In this document: positions 1 to 12,343 of the stretch, piece after piece
How the letters are laid out: each line of letters opens with the position of its first letter
Position numbering within the stretch: the first letter of the stretch is position 1
From: Cryptomeria japonica
Lineage: Eukaryota; Streptophyta; Pinopsida; Cupressales; Cupressaceae
Assembly: GCF_030272615.1 (NCBI RefSeq)
Contig: NC_081406.1
Span: 189,623,391 to 189,687,390 of the forward strand
Direction: 5' to 3'
Length of the DNA: 64,000 bases
Position numbers and translations under genes: made by a program
The notes under the pieces: model-generated
Told to the model about the DNA's origin: nothing
Seen by the model: the letters and a program-made list of their open reading frames with translations, nothing else
Database searches by the model: none

Positions 1-1620
1 TGGTGGGATTCTCTACATCCAAATTGCCACATTTCTTTTAAATCAATACAAAACGCGTGTTTTAATGTGTCAAACCTCCTAAGAACTTCCTTCCATCTAC
101 CCAACAAATTTTGGTATTACCACACACTACGCTCTTCTCCTCTTCTTCCTCTAAAGGTATCAATGTATGCCTCTTTCCATTTGATTTCATAGTGTAGGTA
201 TTTCTTCTTCCATCATGAATTGCCTTCCTATCATATTGCCATGGTCTTCCCAACACAATATGATATACATCTATCTACATAATATAACACAATACTTCAT
301 CATGACAAGATCCTATAAGAAATTTCACCCAAAATTGTTCACTTGCTTGTACTTTGTACTCATCCTAAATCCATGCTATCTTGTAGGGTCTCAAATGTTT
401 CAACCTCTTCAAGTTCAACTTGCTTACCATCTCATTTGAAACTAAATTGTCTATGCTACCACTATCAATAATGACTTTGCAATATTTACCCCAGATTTGC
501 ATCTTGTTTTGAACAATCGATTCCTTTGCAGTGGCTCCTCAGTTGACTCTTCTTGCAAAAAATCTCTCCTCATCACCAATGAATCGCCTTTCTTCAATTT
601 TCCAACTAAACTAGTTGATCCAACGAATTCTTCCTCCACTTATGCTAGTTTTTCATTTTTCTTAGTTCTCTTACTGACACTCCCTTGATGACACTCAAAT
701 TATCAACATCCTTCACCTCCACACTTGAAACAAGTTCCTCTAAATGGTCTTCTTTCAGATCTACTCCCATCTCTTTGGTATCCATCATTGTGGAAAGAAT
801 TATAACCTCCTTTATCATTGTGGTAGTAATTCGTGTCATCTCTCATTTTGTGGTATGAATTGGCATCTTTCCCTTCACTATGGTAGGGCTTGTCTTCCTT
901 ATACTACTCCACATAAGACCTCCCTTCTCTAGATTTCACTCTACCTCTCTGAAATCTTCCCCTTCTGGTTCTTTGTCTTTGCTCAAACTTCTTGTTCAAT
1001 TTTTCCTCCACCTTTAGTGAAAATTGGTATGCTTCCTCAACTGTTGTTATCCTAACCAAACTAAGTTCTTCTTGAATATTGTTTTTTGGCCCATTGATGT
1101 ATCATGCAACCTTCTCTTTACTTGCTTCACTATATCCAACCCTAATGATCACTTTGTAGAATTCCTCAATGTACTCCACAAATTTATCCTTTTGTCTCAA
1201 GTTTTGTAATCTCTTCAGCAGTTCAAGATCATAATCAATAGGTATAAATTGATTCTTTACTTTTGTCACTATCCTATCCCATTTTGTGATTTTCTCCTTT
1301 CCTCTCATATTCCTATCCAGCTAGACTTTTTTCCACCATATTGTAGTATGATATTTCAACTTAGTTTTTGCAAATCTTACCCTTTCTAGATCTTCAATTT
1401 CTTCATATTCAAATTATTCCTCCATATCATTTATCCAATCAATCAATTCTTTAGGGTTCAAGTTTCCCACATAGTTTTAAATTTCAAATCTAGGTCTTTT
1501 TCCAATCTTCAAAATAGCTTTCATCATCTTTACTTGTTTTTATTATTATTCCTCTTCTCTAAAATCATCTTCAATTAGGTTTTGATCTAACTCATCATCA
1601 CTTTTGCCCTCCAGTCTACG
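1..1620 (-). pseudogene. Ty3/gypsy gag-protease relic
   Basis: Read from about 1,620 down to 1, the minus strand encodes broken pieces of a plant Ty3/gypsy polyprotein. A gag segment lies at about 1,480-1,100 (WDRIVTKVKNQF, then YIEEFYKVIIRVGYSEASKE, a retrotransposon gag core). A zinc-knuckle start (CFKCGGEG) is at about 709-732. An aspartic-protease motif (IIDSGS) is encoded around 455-466. A LGRPWQYDRKAIHDGR block follows at about 206-256, typical of the stretch between protease and reverse transcriptase. Frames change several times and stops interrupt every part, so it is inactive. RT and integrase would lie to the left, outside the window. Clade is uncertain; the family assignment is firm because four ordered motifs agree. 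Confidence 0.8.
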
Positions 1621-1904
1621 GTTTAGGCCTCTCCTTCTATCTTATTCTATAACATCTAATTGTACTCTCATTTATCTTATCATCTCCATCATTGCATCTA
1701 TTCTAGCAGTGACATTTTCCATAGCAGGTACTCTCCTCCACAACATCTCTTCCTTGGATATGGTGCAACTGCCTCAATTTGGCAATATAGTTGCAAGATC
1801 TCAATTGCCTCATAGTTGGTGATCTATTGAAAACCCTTGTAGTCTTCCTCAATTCAACAATCGATTTACCACAAGGAATGCCTCTACTCCACAAGGACTC
1901 AAAA

Positions 1905-1927
1905 CTCACTTTGATAACACTTGGTGC
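1905..1927 (-). other. Possible primer-binding site of the gypsy relic
   Basis: On the minus strand the sequence reads CACCA then AGTGTTATCAAAGTGAG, resembling an LTR end followed by a degenerate initiator-Met tRNA primer site (TGGTATCAGAGC type). It sits about 0.3 kb upstream of the gag relic, where a primer site is expected. If right, the 5' LTR begins near 1,922 and extends right. Its outer end was not found. Confidence 0.35.
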
Positions 1928-4193
1928 GGCCAAAAATGGAGGGTCTAGAAAGGAATATCTAATCATGGAGCATAGAGTTAAATATAGCAGAAATAACTCA
2001 AGAAAATGCTCAACAAACATGAAGTTTTATTTATTTGACCATATACAACATTACATTACATCAAATGCATTCATATACAAAAATTTTGGGGCTCACAAGC
2101 CTATCACAAGGTATTATATGATATTACAATGGGCTCACTAGCCTAATCACATTCTTGTGGGACTATTAGCTTGATAAGATCTAGTTTTAATGATCTGTCT
2201 ATTATGAATCACCTAGCTACTATGGATTGATTACAAAATGATCTTAAATATGTTTCTCCAGCTCTAGCTAGGTCTATGTTGGCCACAAGGGTTCACAAAA
2301 ACCCATGGTATGATGAAACGTGTAGGTTGGCCTCAAAATAAAAGATGATGCTTTGTAGAAGATGATAATGGGTTGAAGATCACATGAAAGGTTTCACTAG
2401 GGCCCAAGTTCCTTGAATGATGTTCCACTAAGCTCTGCATGTTTCAAGAATGGCCCACAAACTCAATATGTCCCAATTAGACCCAAAATGCTCTAATAGA
2501 GAAATTGACTATAACTTCAAAAAGTGATAACTTCCTAATGATGAATGAAAATCACAAGATTTATGAATATCATAAATGATGTCATGTTGAATGTAAATCC
2601 AGATCTGCAAGACATGAAAGAATAGTGTAGTGAAATATAGTAAAAAATGATGAGACAACTATAGATTGAATGCAAGAAAAGAACTATTTTGGTTGATGTA
2701 TGATTGCTCTTATAACCAAGGATGCTCCTACATCAATTACTCCTATATTGCATCCCATGGTGGTTATAAAAATTATTTTCTCAAAAATCACATCTCTTCA
2801 AGATTTTCCAGACTCTTTCCCCCTTTCTATTTCTCATTCCCTTGGTTACTGGCCCTCTCTCAAAGGGTAGGCATCAAGAAGATAGAATTTTTACTAGTTT
2901 ATTTGCATTTCATTTTGTATTGATTGAAATTTGAAAAATTTTGTTCCTAATAACCACCCCAATATAACCTAACCAAAGTCTTAACAATAGAACCAATATT
3001 AGCAAGAATTCTAAAGGAGGCAGACCATAGTTTTCTTCCCAAAGGATTGAACTGCTAGTTGTAATCTATAACCTTGGACTCAATCCTATTGACGTGGCAA
3101 TCGAAAGTATTCTTAATATACTCTATGCATATAATCAGAAAGAGAAAACCATACATATAATTGAGATGATAAAACATATATCTTTATAATGATATCTTAA
3201 TATGAAATGTATATTCTTATATATATCTTTTATAACATATATCACCTATTTCTTAATCTATCTTCTTAGTCTCCTCTTAGTCACACTTAGTCCTCTAGTG
3301 ACTATATATCCTACCTCTACTTATATCTCCTTTTAGGGTCACAACCCTTTGATGGTATCTTTCTACTTTATTCTGGAACCATGTTACTAGATTAAACACT
3401 TATCTCTTGAAACTAGTGTCTATAGCCCATTTCCTGGTCAATAACGATTGTTGGAATTATCGCATGATAAACAAGTTTGCATGCTAGTGGTCTTTGATTT
3501 TGATGGTTATTAACTTGTTGAGCACCTAGTATATCTTGGGTAGAGCCTCCACCTCTACCCTAGAACTCCCTTGTATCAAAGTAATTGAACATTTGACTAA
3601 GGATAAACTCACAACATAATTTTCTAAGGAGATAGAGTGGCACCTCATAATTATTACAAAGAGATTGGTCAAAGACCATCCACCATCCCAAAAATTATTT
3701 CTTATGACATCATGGTTACACCAATGTATTGAAAACCTCTTTGAATTTGGGGGAAGAGGTTCATTGGTTTTAAGATCAATAAAGAGAGCATGTATTTGTG
3801 TGTTTCTTATCTCTTTGCTATTCATACCATCGTATGACAATCCCATTGCATAATATAGATGACAAGAATCTCTATATGTTTTCTAATGAATAATATGATT
3901 GGTAACTATATCAACACTCGTTACCATTTCTTCTAATTTTGTGGAAAGGGATACATGATGTTGGTTAGATGTTTAAGCTCTCAATCTTGCCACTAAATAA
4001 AAAATTATAGCTTTGTTTTCTTCTAAATGCCCTAATAGATTGTCTTGGCTAGCTTATTAAGGGTTTCTACGAGGGGTTGGAGGGTTAAATCCTAGCATTT
4101 TACTTGGGCATATCCTCATTAAAATTTTGTTGAGGATTAAGGTTTACATGATCTACTTGCAATTATATAAAAAAAAATTGATAAAAAAAAGCT
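1922..4193. other. Spacer without recognisable gene
   Basis: The first kilobase may be the LTR of the gypsy relic to the left, but its outer border is not visible. A minus-strand open stretch of 106 codons at 3,526-3,846 matches no family I recognise and has no supporting neighbours. The rest is AT-rich DNA. Confidence 0.5.
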
Positions 4194-4407
4194 AATTTTG
4201 TTCACTTCTGGTTTTGATTGTGTGTGTTTGTTTGCATCAACATTTCAGATCACACTCTGTGATCCATCATCAGAATGATAGAAATCTCAAGGTGATCCAT
4301 TTTTCTTTTCCTTGATCTTTCTATCATCCTGATGATGGATCACAAAGTGTGATCTAAAATGTTGATGCAAACAAACACGCACAATCAAACCAGAAGTGAA
4401 CAAAATT
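4194..4407. repeat. Near-perfect 214-bp foldback hairpin
   Basis: The left arm (4,194-4,284) is the reverse complement of the right arm (4,318-4,407) with only a handful of mismatches, and a shorter inner stem (CTCAAGG with CCTTGA) continues into the 33-bp loop. The arms carry TTGTTCACTTCTGGTTTTGA and CAGATCACACTCTGTGATCC. A transcript would form a hairpin of about 90 bp. It could be a foldback MITE or a small-RNA-producing inverted repeat. No coding capacity. A diverged relative lies near 38,131-38,260. Confidence 0.8.
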
Positions 4408-5091
4408 ACTATTATAGATTGTGGAAAACTAATATCTTTAAAAAAAAGCTATTTTTTAAATCCAAATCCAAATTGAATCTAATTGATAAAAAATTCCCTC
4501 TATCTCATTTATGACATGGAATATGATCGTGTTTTAGGGTGTTTTGGGCAAGAAAAGGTCGCAAGAAATTGCAGGTTGCGAGTGTAAAAAAGACCTAGCC
4601 TTTTTTATTTTTAACTTTTAAATATAAATAACTAGATCATGTTATTCTTATTAAAGAAAACACAATTTTATTTTTTCTTTAGTAAGAATAACCCGATTGT
4701 GTTTTCTTTATTTTAAAAAACCCAATAGTGTTTTTTAAAATTAAAAAAACACATACATGGTTTTAGAATTTACTTTTTTTAGTGAATGACCACTAAATTT
4801 TCTAGTATATCGGTGTACTTATCCTATAGTTGAGATCAATTTTGTGCAAAAAGTGATAATGAAAGCCACTATTTTGATGCCCTTATCTACACCTTACGTT
4901 CCCATACAAGTGGTATTAGTTCCCTCTTCTTGTCATATCATCAAGTAAAACATGTTATATGTGATATAATGCTTACATTATCATAGAATGAAATGTGCAT
5001 GCTTTGAATATCCAAAAACATGCTCATAATACTACCCATACTTAAATAAATAAGTATGCACATTCATAACACTCCAAAACATTTCATAGTG
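4408..5091. other. AT-rich spacer before the gypsy element
   Basis: No gene seen. At 4,614-4,745 there are alternating forms of a short phrase around AATAACTAGATCATGTT and AATAACCCGATTGTGTT, a local degenerate repeat. Confidence 0.5.
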
Positions 5092-5096
5092 CCAAC
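5092..5096. repeat. Probable left target-site duplication
   Basis: CCAAC directly precedes the 5' LTR start TGATAAG. ACAAC follows the proposed 3' LTR end at 16,455-16,459; one mismatch in five, acceptable for an element whose LTRs differ by several percent. Confidence 0.45.
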
Positions 5097-6330
5097 TGAT
5101 AAGTTGAGACTTTGTCATGTTTTTATCATCAAAACTCTTAGGTTTTTGACATCTTTTGGTTTGCATAGTAGTGATGTATTGTAAATTGACTATATGTATT
5201 CCATGTGTTAAACCTGAACTTATGAAATCATGTTTGAACTTTGCGAGTCTATTCCTATAGCCATGCCATTTATTCCTGCAGCCATGTGATTTGTTCTTGT
5301 TGTTATGCGGATTATTTAGGGTAATATCATATGTGAATTAATAGATGTGTTAATTAAATAAAATGCGTATGTATGTCCTTGTATGTTGTTTTTGTTAAAG
5401 TGCAGGTAATAAATGATGTCGTTGTGGATATTCTCCTTTCATGCCTGAAGAAGGAAAGATCACGTAAGAGATAACTGAAGAGGAGTTGAGTGAGCACAAG
5501 GTACAGCATAGGCGGAGAAGCCAAGCAACACTACTGAAGTCTAACTTTAGTGGGTATTGAATTTGCAAAACACCACCACGACATGCAAATACTGTGGTTT
5601 GGTTTAGATCCACGTTTCCTGCAGCCAAGCTCTAGTTATCTTCTTTAATCAGTCAATCATCCACCTCTTTTTCTGGGTGTGATTTGTGTTGTCTATTGTA
5701 GTCAATCTTCTCTTTATTAATAAGCTCTTCCTTTTTCTTGGAGGTTAGATAGAAGAGAAAGAAATAGAGTAGAGGATTTTTAATAAGCATTCTTAAGTTT
5801 CTTTTCAAATATATGTAATCACTTTCCAGAAGCAATGAATAAAAATAATGTTGTTTTGATTTGTTAAAGGTAGTTTTCTGGAAGCTTGATATCACTCATC
5901 CAAGGGGGCCCACTTGGTGAGTGATCCTGTGTGTGCTCATTGAAATTCGTTTTTCTTTAGTTGCAGTAGAAGTTCTTGCTTTGATTGTTCCTGCAGCCAC
6001 TAGAAACAGATCTACTGACTATTCCTACAACCAAGCTAGAACAGAGTAATTTCTGGTATCTATATTAAATCTTTCCAGCATTGTTTTTATAAGTTTTTCT
6101 TGTAGCCTTTCATAATTTCCATTCTTGCCTTTCCTTTTCGCATAATGTTAGTTGATACAGTAATGCAGAATAACCATTGAAGGAACTTAGTGCATATATC
6201 ATGCAGACCCATTTCAAGTACTATGTCCCTAGGTTGATAACTAAATGAACACTAGCCATGAAAATAGTAACTTTACCAGATGAATGTCCAAACTTTGGGT
6301 TGAGACTTCAATTGGAGTTATTATTATTGT
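5097..6330 (+). repeat. 5' LTR of the gypsy element
   Basis: It aligns from TGATAAGTTGAGACTTTGTC through GAGTTATTATTATTGT with the 3' LTR at 15,192. It lacks the last ~20 bp present in the 3' copy (through GTAGACA); at 6,330 the sequence switches to a copy of the 3' end of pol. Several variants of TTCCTGCAGCCA occur inside it. Confidence 0.9.
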
Positions 6331-6614
6331 ATGAGATAGAAGAAGTTTTCTAGAATGGAGCTATTCATTTGTCCACAATTGATCCTATTCGATTCAAACT
6401 CCTAGTAAATGGTCACCGACTGCATCTATATCATAAGTCAGCCACTAAATAGGAGTTCCTGCAGCAATTTGCTTGACAGGATGAAACAAAGGTTCCCGCA
6501 GCAGCAAACAAGGTTCCTGTAGCAACTGATAATGATCCTATAGCAACTCATCAGTTTCCTACTGCCATTGAGTAAGGTAATAAAGGTAAAGTTCTTGCAG
6601 CCTCTGCAGTGAAC
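6330..6614 (+). repeat. Duplicate of the pol 3' end placed in the leader
   Basis: This stretch is a diverged copy of 12,041-12,324, starting at TATGAGATAGAAGAAG and ending at CTCTGCAGTGAAC. The frame of the original is interrupted here (stops where the other copy encodes residues after KSATK and FAQ), so it is not translated. The join with the LTR falls on shared TTGTATGAG, which looks like a microhomology or template switch. The normal primer-binding site expected right after the LTR is not visible, probably removed by this event. Confidence 0.85.
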
Positions 6615-6701
6615 TAAGAACCTCTTGTGGTTATTATTCTTTTCAGTTTTTAGTTAATTGTTTTGGTATACCTGATCTTTTGAAAAATTTCATGAATCTG
6701 C

Positions 6702-8478
6702 ATGCATAGAAGAAGAAGAGACCCCAGAGGTAGATTCCTGCCCACTCATTCTAATCATGCAGAATATAATTTCCTAGATATAAATTTGTTTGCTGAACTT
6801 TACCAAGCCCCACAAAATTTGAACCACCCCGAATCTGAATTTCTAGAAGGTAGTCTTCAGTTCCTTTTTGGTCTTCAAGAAGAAGAATTTCCTATAGTAA
6901 CAACCCCCACAAAACCAATGCAAGGGAACCCACCTCCTAGTGGGAATAATCCACCACCACCACCACCACCAGGTCCAACGTTTGAGTTTCCCATATCTAA
7001 TCAGCATGATAATGCTAATCTCAAGAACATTCCAACATCTTCACTCCCTAAATTATATGGATTGGTGACAGAGGATCTGGACACATTTCTATTTGAGTTT
7101 GATGTTCTGTGTAGGAGTTTTGACTATACTACAGATGCCCATAGGATCAAAAATTTTCCTACCACTTTGAAGGAGTCATCTTTGAAATGGTTTATGAGCT
7201 TGGGTATTAGCACAATCAATACATGGGATGAGATGAAATGGTTGTTTCTTGCAAAATACAAAGATTATTGTAGAGGTATTGATCATCATGGTGATGATAT
7301 CTTTAGAATGACACAAACTGAAGAGGAGAGTCTTGAAGATTATCTAGAAAGGTTCTTGTTTAGTGTCAAAAAATCCAAGCATAGTACTCTCAATGAAGAT
7401 TCCCTCAAGTTGATATTTTTGAGGGGAATCAATGATGAATACACTGATTCTTTGGATCTTATGGGAGGAGGTGACATTACACAATCCACTTGGGCTGAAA
7501 TAGGATAAATTTGCAAGAAGTATTCTAGATCTACTTCTAAGAAGAATAGGAGATTTAAACCAGGAGCACCATTATTAGCATCTGGAACTGGAGTTTCTAT
7601 ATTGGAACTTAGTCATCTATTAAAGGACTTCAAGGAGGACATTATAAACAATATGGCTACCCAGTTGGATACACTGGCAACCAAGAAGAAGCATGAGGAA
7701 GCCGATGCATTTCTTGCAAAATTTTGTCCTCATTGTAAACAATGAAAGAAGGATTGCAGATGTAAAATGGTTGCAAATATGGAGGTGCCTAACTTCAAGC
7801 CAATTCAAGGTGAGGATGAGCAAGTCTTCTATGTTGCTCAAAGAAAACCAAATTTCCAACGACAAGGTATGCCTCCAGATTCACTTTCTTTTTCTAGTTA
7901 TAGTGGAAATTCTTATGCACCGAATAACCAATGGCAATCACCATATTCTCAAAATTTTGGTAATTATCAAAATTCGTATGGTTCTCAAGGCCAAGGGCAA
8001 CATTTTGGTAATCAAATGCCACAATGGCAATAGCCACAAGGGAACTGGTACCCACCTCAGGGCCAAGGAAATTGGCAACCTACTTCTCAATGGAGGGGGC
8101 CAACCATGGAATGCCCAATCTTCTGGTTATCAGCCACCTATCCAGCAGCCACAACCTTTAGCACTAATGCCTCCTCCTACAGCCACTTTTGTACCTCCTA
8201 AACCAATGCAGTTGCCTACTCAATTGTTGCCAAATCCTAATATTAAGTCTCAACAACAACCACAAGCTTATTCAGCTGATCTAAATCAATACCCAACCTA
8301 TTCTTTATCTCTAAATGATATTCACCTCCGATCTGGGACAACTCTTCCTAATCCCTCTTATCCAATTATCACTGAGGTACAAGAGGAGCAAGAGATCTCT
8401 CATCCAACAGATACAATACCTCAGAACCAAATATTGCCACCATTCCCCCACAGGCTGCAAGAAAAGGAAGTTCCCACA
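6702..8478 (+). pseudogene. Gypsy gag (broken)
   Basis: Gag would package the element RNA. The reading frame opens at 6,702 (MHRRRRDPRGRF). A proline run follows at about 6,945-6,980, then a retrotransposon gag core around residues 105-260 (LKWFMSLGISTINTWDEMKW, EESLEDYLERFL). In-frame stops occur at 7,506, 7,743 and 8,031. A cysteine-rich patch (CPHCK, CRC) lies at about 7,728-7,760 but is not a standard CCHC knuckle. Near 8,095 a G-run changes the frame, and a proline/glutamine-rich tail continues to about 8,478, ending near LNDIHLRSGTTL, a stretch typical just upstream of protease in plant gypsy elements. The start was chosen because the frame is open from there and no better ATG precedes the gag core. 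Confidence 0.85.
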
Positions 8479-9190
8479 TAACAACAACAAAGCTTTGATA
8501 TTATTGATCAACTAAAGCATATTTGTGTTAAAATTACATTATTGCAAGCAATAAAAGACGTTCCCATATATGGTAAGGAACTAAGAGAAGCATGTCTAAA
8601 AAAACTTGGCAGGAAGAAAAAGGATCCACAAATAGTGCATGTTATGAGTCAACTGACAGATATTATGTTAGGAAATATTGCCATTCCAAAGTATTTTGAT
8701 CCAGGTAGTCTTGTTGTGAGTATAGTCATTAATGGCAGTCAAATAAAAAATGTTTTCATTGATTTAGGGGCATCCATTAATGTAATGATAAGGGAAGTAA
8801 TGAAACAACTTGAGGTCAATAGTTTAAGTCCTACACCCACAGTTCTATAGCTTGTTGATAGCTCTGGAGTGACACTTGATGGTATCATTGAAGATGTAGT
8901 AGTTATTTTGGATTCTTGGGAATATCCTGCAGACTTTATGATTTTATCTCCAAAAGCAACATTGGGAGGATATCCGGTGATTTTGGGTAGACCTTGGCTT
9001 GCCATAGCTGATGCATATATTGGATGTAGATCAGGGGATATGACTATTTCAAATGGGAGTTCTACAAAAATATTAGCCTTGTATTCTCCAGCATGACCCC
9101 AACTTGAGCAACAACAAGCCGTTTGGCCTATTTTGGGAGAAGAATCTGAGGAAGTTGACTCTATTAATCATCTTATGATGATTAATTGAG
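8479..9190 (+). pseudogene. Gypsy aspartic protease (broken)
   Basis: This region cuts the polyprotein in an active element. The same frame as the gag tail continues through KDVPIYGKELREACLKK and NIAIPKYFDPGS to the catalytic motif FIDLGASINVM (DLGAS at 8,761-8,775). Leucine in place of the usual threonine is common in plant gypsy proteases, so it need not be a mutation. The second conserved block is GGYPVILGRPWLAIADAYIG at about 8,965-9,025. In-frame stops at 8,848, 9,094 and 9,187 break it. The 8,848 stop sits where glutamine is expected, consistent with CAG to TAG. Confidence 0.88.
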
Positions 9191-9198
9191 GGTCATTC

Positions 9199-10860
9199 AT
9201 GCAATTACATAATGAGGAAACAATTCTTTATAAAATTAGGATAAATGAATTAATAGAAGAGAAAGAATTGGAGGAATTGGTTCCAAATGTTGCTGGTTTG
9301 GACTTTCCTGCAGCCACTGATATACTGCATACTCTATTGTTGCAGGAATTATCTTCTTCTCATTTTTTTGAGATGAACCAGATTGATCTTACTATTAAGA
9401 TAGAAGTGGATTTGAATAAATGTTTGAATATCAATAGAGATCTATCATATACTCAAAAAGAGGGCCTTGTGGACTTGCTAAAACTTCATAAAAATGCTTT
9501 TGCATGGGATTACAAGGATATGCATGGGATAGATCCAGCAGTTTGCACCCACCGTATTTATATAAAGGAAGAGTGTTTCCCCCTTAGACAACCTCAAAGA
9601 AGAATCAATCCTGCCTTGAAAGAGATAGTTAAAGAAGAATTGCAGAAGTTATTAAAAGCTAGGTTTATCTATCCTATCTTTGATAGCCAATGGGTATCAC
9701 CTCTGGTCATAGTCCCTAAAAATGGACGAAAATGGAGGGTATGTGTTGATTATAGAGCTCTGAACTTAGCCACAAGAAAAGATCATTTTCCATTACCACT
9801 TGTGGATCAGGTATTGGATTCTCTAGTTGGTAAAAGATATTTTTCATTCCTTGATGGATTCAGTGGCTACAATCAGATCCAGATAGCCCCCAAGGATCAA
9901 GAGAAGACAACATTTACTTGTCCATGGGGCACGTATGCATATTTTGTCCTTCCTTTTGGGTTGTGTAATGCTCCAACCACTTTTCAAAGAGCAGTGATCA
10001 ATATCTTTTCTGATATTTCTCAAGACATTATGGAAATTTATATGGATGACTTTACAACTTATGGTTCTGAATTTGAGCAAGTATTGGGTAATCTAAAAAA
10101 AATTTGCAGCGATGTGAAGACTACAATTTGTCATTAAATAGTGAGAATTGTTTCATCATGATGGAAGAAGGAATAGTCCTTGGTCAACATATCTCTGTAG
10201 AAGGCATCCAGGTGGATCCAACAAAAATTGAGGTCATTTAGCATATCAATGACCCTGTGAAGCAAAAAGATGTAATAAGTTTTCTTGGTCATGCCGGATA
10301 CTATAGATGGTTTATCAAAGATTTTAGTAAAATTGCAAGTCCCTTATATTCACTGCTTCCTAAAGATATGGAATTTAAATGGACCCCAGCATGCAATGAA
10401 GCTTTCTTAAAGCTTAAGCATTCTTTTACTCAAGCACCAGTTCTTAAAGGCCCAAATTGGTCTCTACCATTCCAAATCCATACATATGCATATGATTATG
10501 CAATAGGAGCAGTCTTAGGACATAAAATTGACAAATTGGAAAATGCAATATATTATATTAGCAAGAACTTGTAGGGACCTGAGTTGAATTACACAGTCAC
10601 TGAAAAGGAAATGCTAGTTGTCATATATGCACTTAACAAATTTAGACATTATATCACAAGATATCCCATATTTGTGCATACAGATCATACTGCAATTAGA
10701 TATCTCATGAATAAGCCATCAATTACTGGTAGATTAGCTCGTTGGTTATTGTTGATGCAGGAATTTGATATCACAGTTGTTGATAAACCAGGGAAGTCTA
10801 ATGTGGTTGCAGATTATCTTTCAAGACTTCAATTACAAGAAGATTCTATAGTGATAGATG
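9199..10860 (+). pseudogene. Gypsy reverse transcriptase and RNase H (broken)
   Basis: The RT is recognisable from RINPALKEIVKEELQKLL through WVSPLVIVPKNGRKWRVCVD, FSFLDGFSGYNQIQIAP, FVLPFGLCNAPTTFQRAV and the catalytic YMDD box at 10,039-10,050. A frameshift in an A-run near 10,100 moves the rest to another frame. The RT connection (FLGHAGYYRWFIKDFSKIA) follows at about 10,273, then RNase H from about 10,475, including YTVTEKEMLVVIYALNKF, VHTDHTAIRYLM and SNVVADYLSRL. Stops lie at 10,239 and 10,572, both TAG. The first RNase H aspartate context (normally DASD) reads YAYD. Homology is unmistakable; activity is lost. Confidence 0.95.
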
Positions 10861-12343
10861 GCACTTTTCCAGATGAACATTTGTTTCTCATTCAAGCTCA
10901 CACTCCTTGGTATGTTGATATTGCCAACTATTTAGCTGCTGCTAAGATGCCAATTTATTTCTCTCCTAAGGAAAGAAGGTTGCTAGTTGAAAAAAGTTTT
11001 AACTTCTCATGGATTGTTGATTGTCTATTTTACACTGGACCTAACCAAGTCATGAGAAGATGTGTTAGAGAAGATGAAATGTATGACATCTTGCATGCAT
11101 GTCATGATGAGCCATGTGGAGTCCATTTTGCTGCCAAAAGAACAACACTAAAAATACTCAATACATGATACTATTGGCCCACATTACATAAGGATGTAGC
11201 ATAGTACACATGGAAATATGATAGATGTCAGCGAATGGGAAGACCTACAAAATCTGATGAGATGCCACTATATCCACAAATATTAGTTGCACCATTTGAT
11301 AAGTGGGGATTAGATTTTGTTGGCCCAATTGATCCACCTTCTAATGGCAGATCTTATATTTTGGTATGTACAGACTATGTAACAAAATGGGTAGAAGCTC
11401 ATGCCATGACACATGCAAGAGATAATAAGGTAGCTGAGTTTCTTTATGAAGAGATATTTACAAGATATGGAGTACTAAGGGAAATTGTCTCAGACCAGGG
11501 ACCTCAATTTACTTCAACATTGATAACAGCTTTGCTCAATGAATATAATATAAGGTAGAGGAAATATACTCCATATCATCCACAAGCTAATGGACAAGTA
11601 GAAGTTACAAATAGAGAGCTTGAGGCTATTCTTACAAAAACAATATCTGTTCATAAAAAAACTGGTTTTATAGGCTTTTAGAAGTAATTTGGGCATACAG
11701 GACAAATTGGAAAACACCAATTGGTTTTACACCTTTTGAGATGGTTTATGGTAAAACAGCAATGATGCCTATTGAATTTGAGCATAAAACTCTGAGGACA
11801 ACTTTGCAATTAAATATGACATTATCTGAAGCACAGAAGGAACACATTCAACAATTAAATGCTCTAGATGAATGGAGGAAAATAGTTGTTCAACAGACAG
11901 AATTGATTCAAAATCAAAGAGCAAAGTGGCATGATAAATATATCAAGGACAAGAAATTCAAAGCTGGTGACTGGGCACTACTATATGATTCCAAATATAA
12001 AGATGCTATGGGAAAACTTCAAACTAGGCAGTTAGGTTTGTATGAGATAGAAGAAGTTTTCCAGAATGAAGTTGTTCGTTTGTCCACAATTGATCTTGTT
12101 CGATTCAAACTCTTAGTAAATGGTCACCGACTATGTCTATATCATAAGTCAGCCACTAAACATGAGTTCCTGCAACAATTTGCCCAACGGGATGAAACAA
12201 AGGTTCCTGCAGTAGCAGACAAGGTTCCTACAGCAACTGATAATGATCCTGCAGCAACTCATCAGTTTCCTGCTGCCATTGAGCAAGGTAATAAAGGTAA
12301 AGTTCCTACAGCCTCTGCAGTGAACATGTTTGCCGCTTCATAA
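10861..12343 (+). pseudogene. Gypsy integrase (broken)
   Basis: Integrase inserts the cDNA. The zinc-binding N-terminus is at 11,088-11,235 (ACHDEPCGVHFAAKR then YDRCQRMG); the cysteine expected before DRCQ is tyrosine. The catalytic triad is visible: D at 11,313 (GLDFVGP), D at 11,493 (SDQGPQF) and E at 11,601 (GQVEVTN). Stops at 11,166, 11,202 and 11,556 and a frameshift near 11,680 disrupt it. The last frame (11,741-12,343) runs from MVYGKTAMMPIEFEHKTL into a C-terminal run of variants of VPAA/DPAA. No chromodomain follows. The 3' 0.3 kb is also present as a second copy at 6,330-6,614. Confidence 0.93.

Noticed and set aside
3526-3846. 106-codon minus-strand open frame
   Set aside because: No motif, no neighbours and AT-rich context; length is within chance for this much sequence.
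5653-5895. Matching minus-strand open frames in both gypsy LTRs (also 15,763-15,945)
   Set aside because: They recur only because the LTRs are copies; the text is low-complexity Lys/Tyr/Phe and antisense to the LTR.
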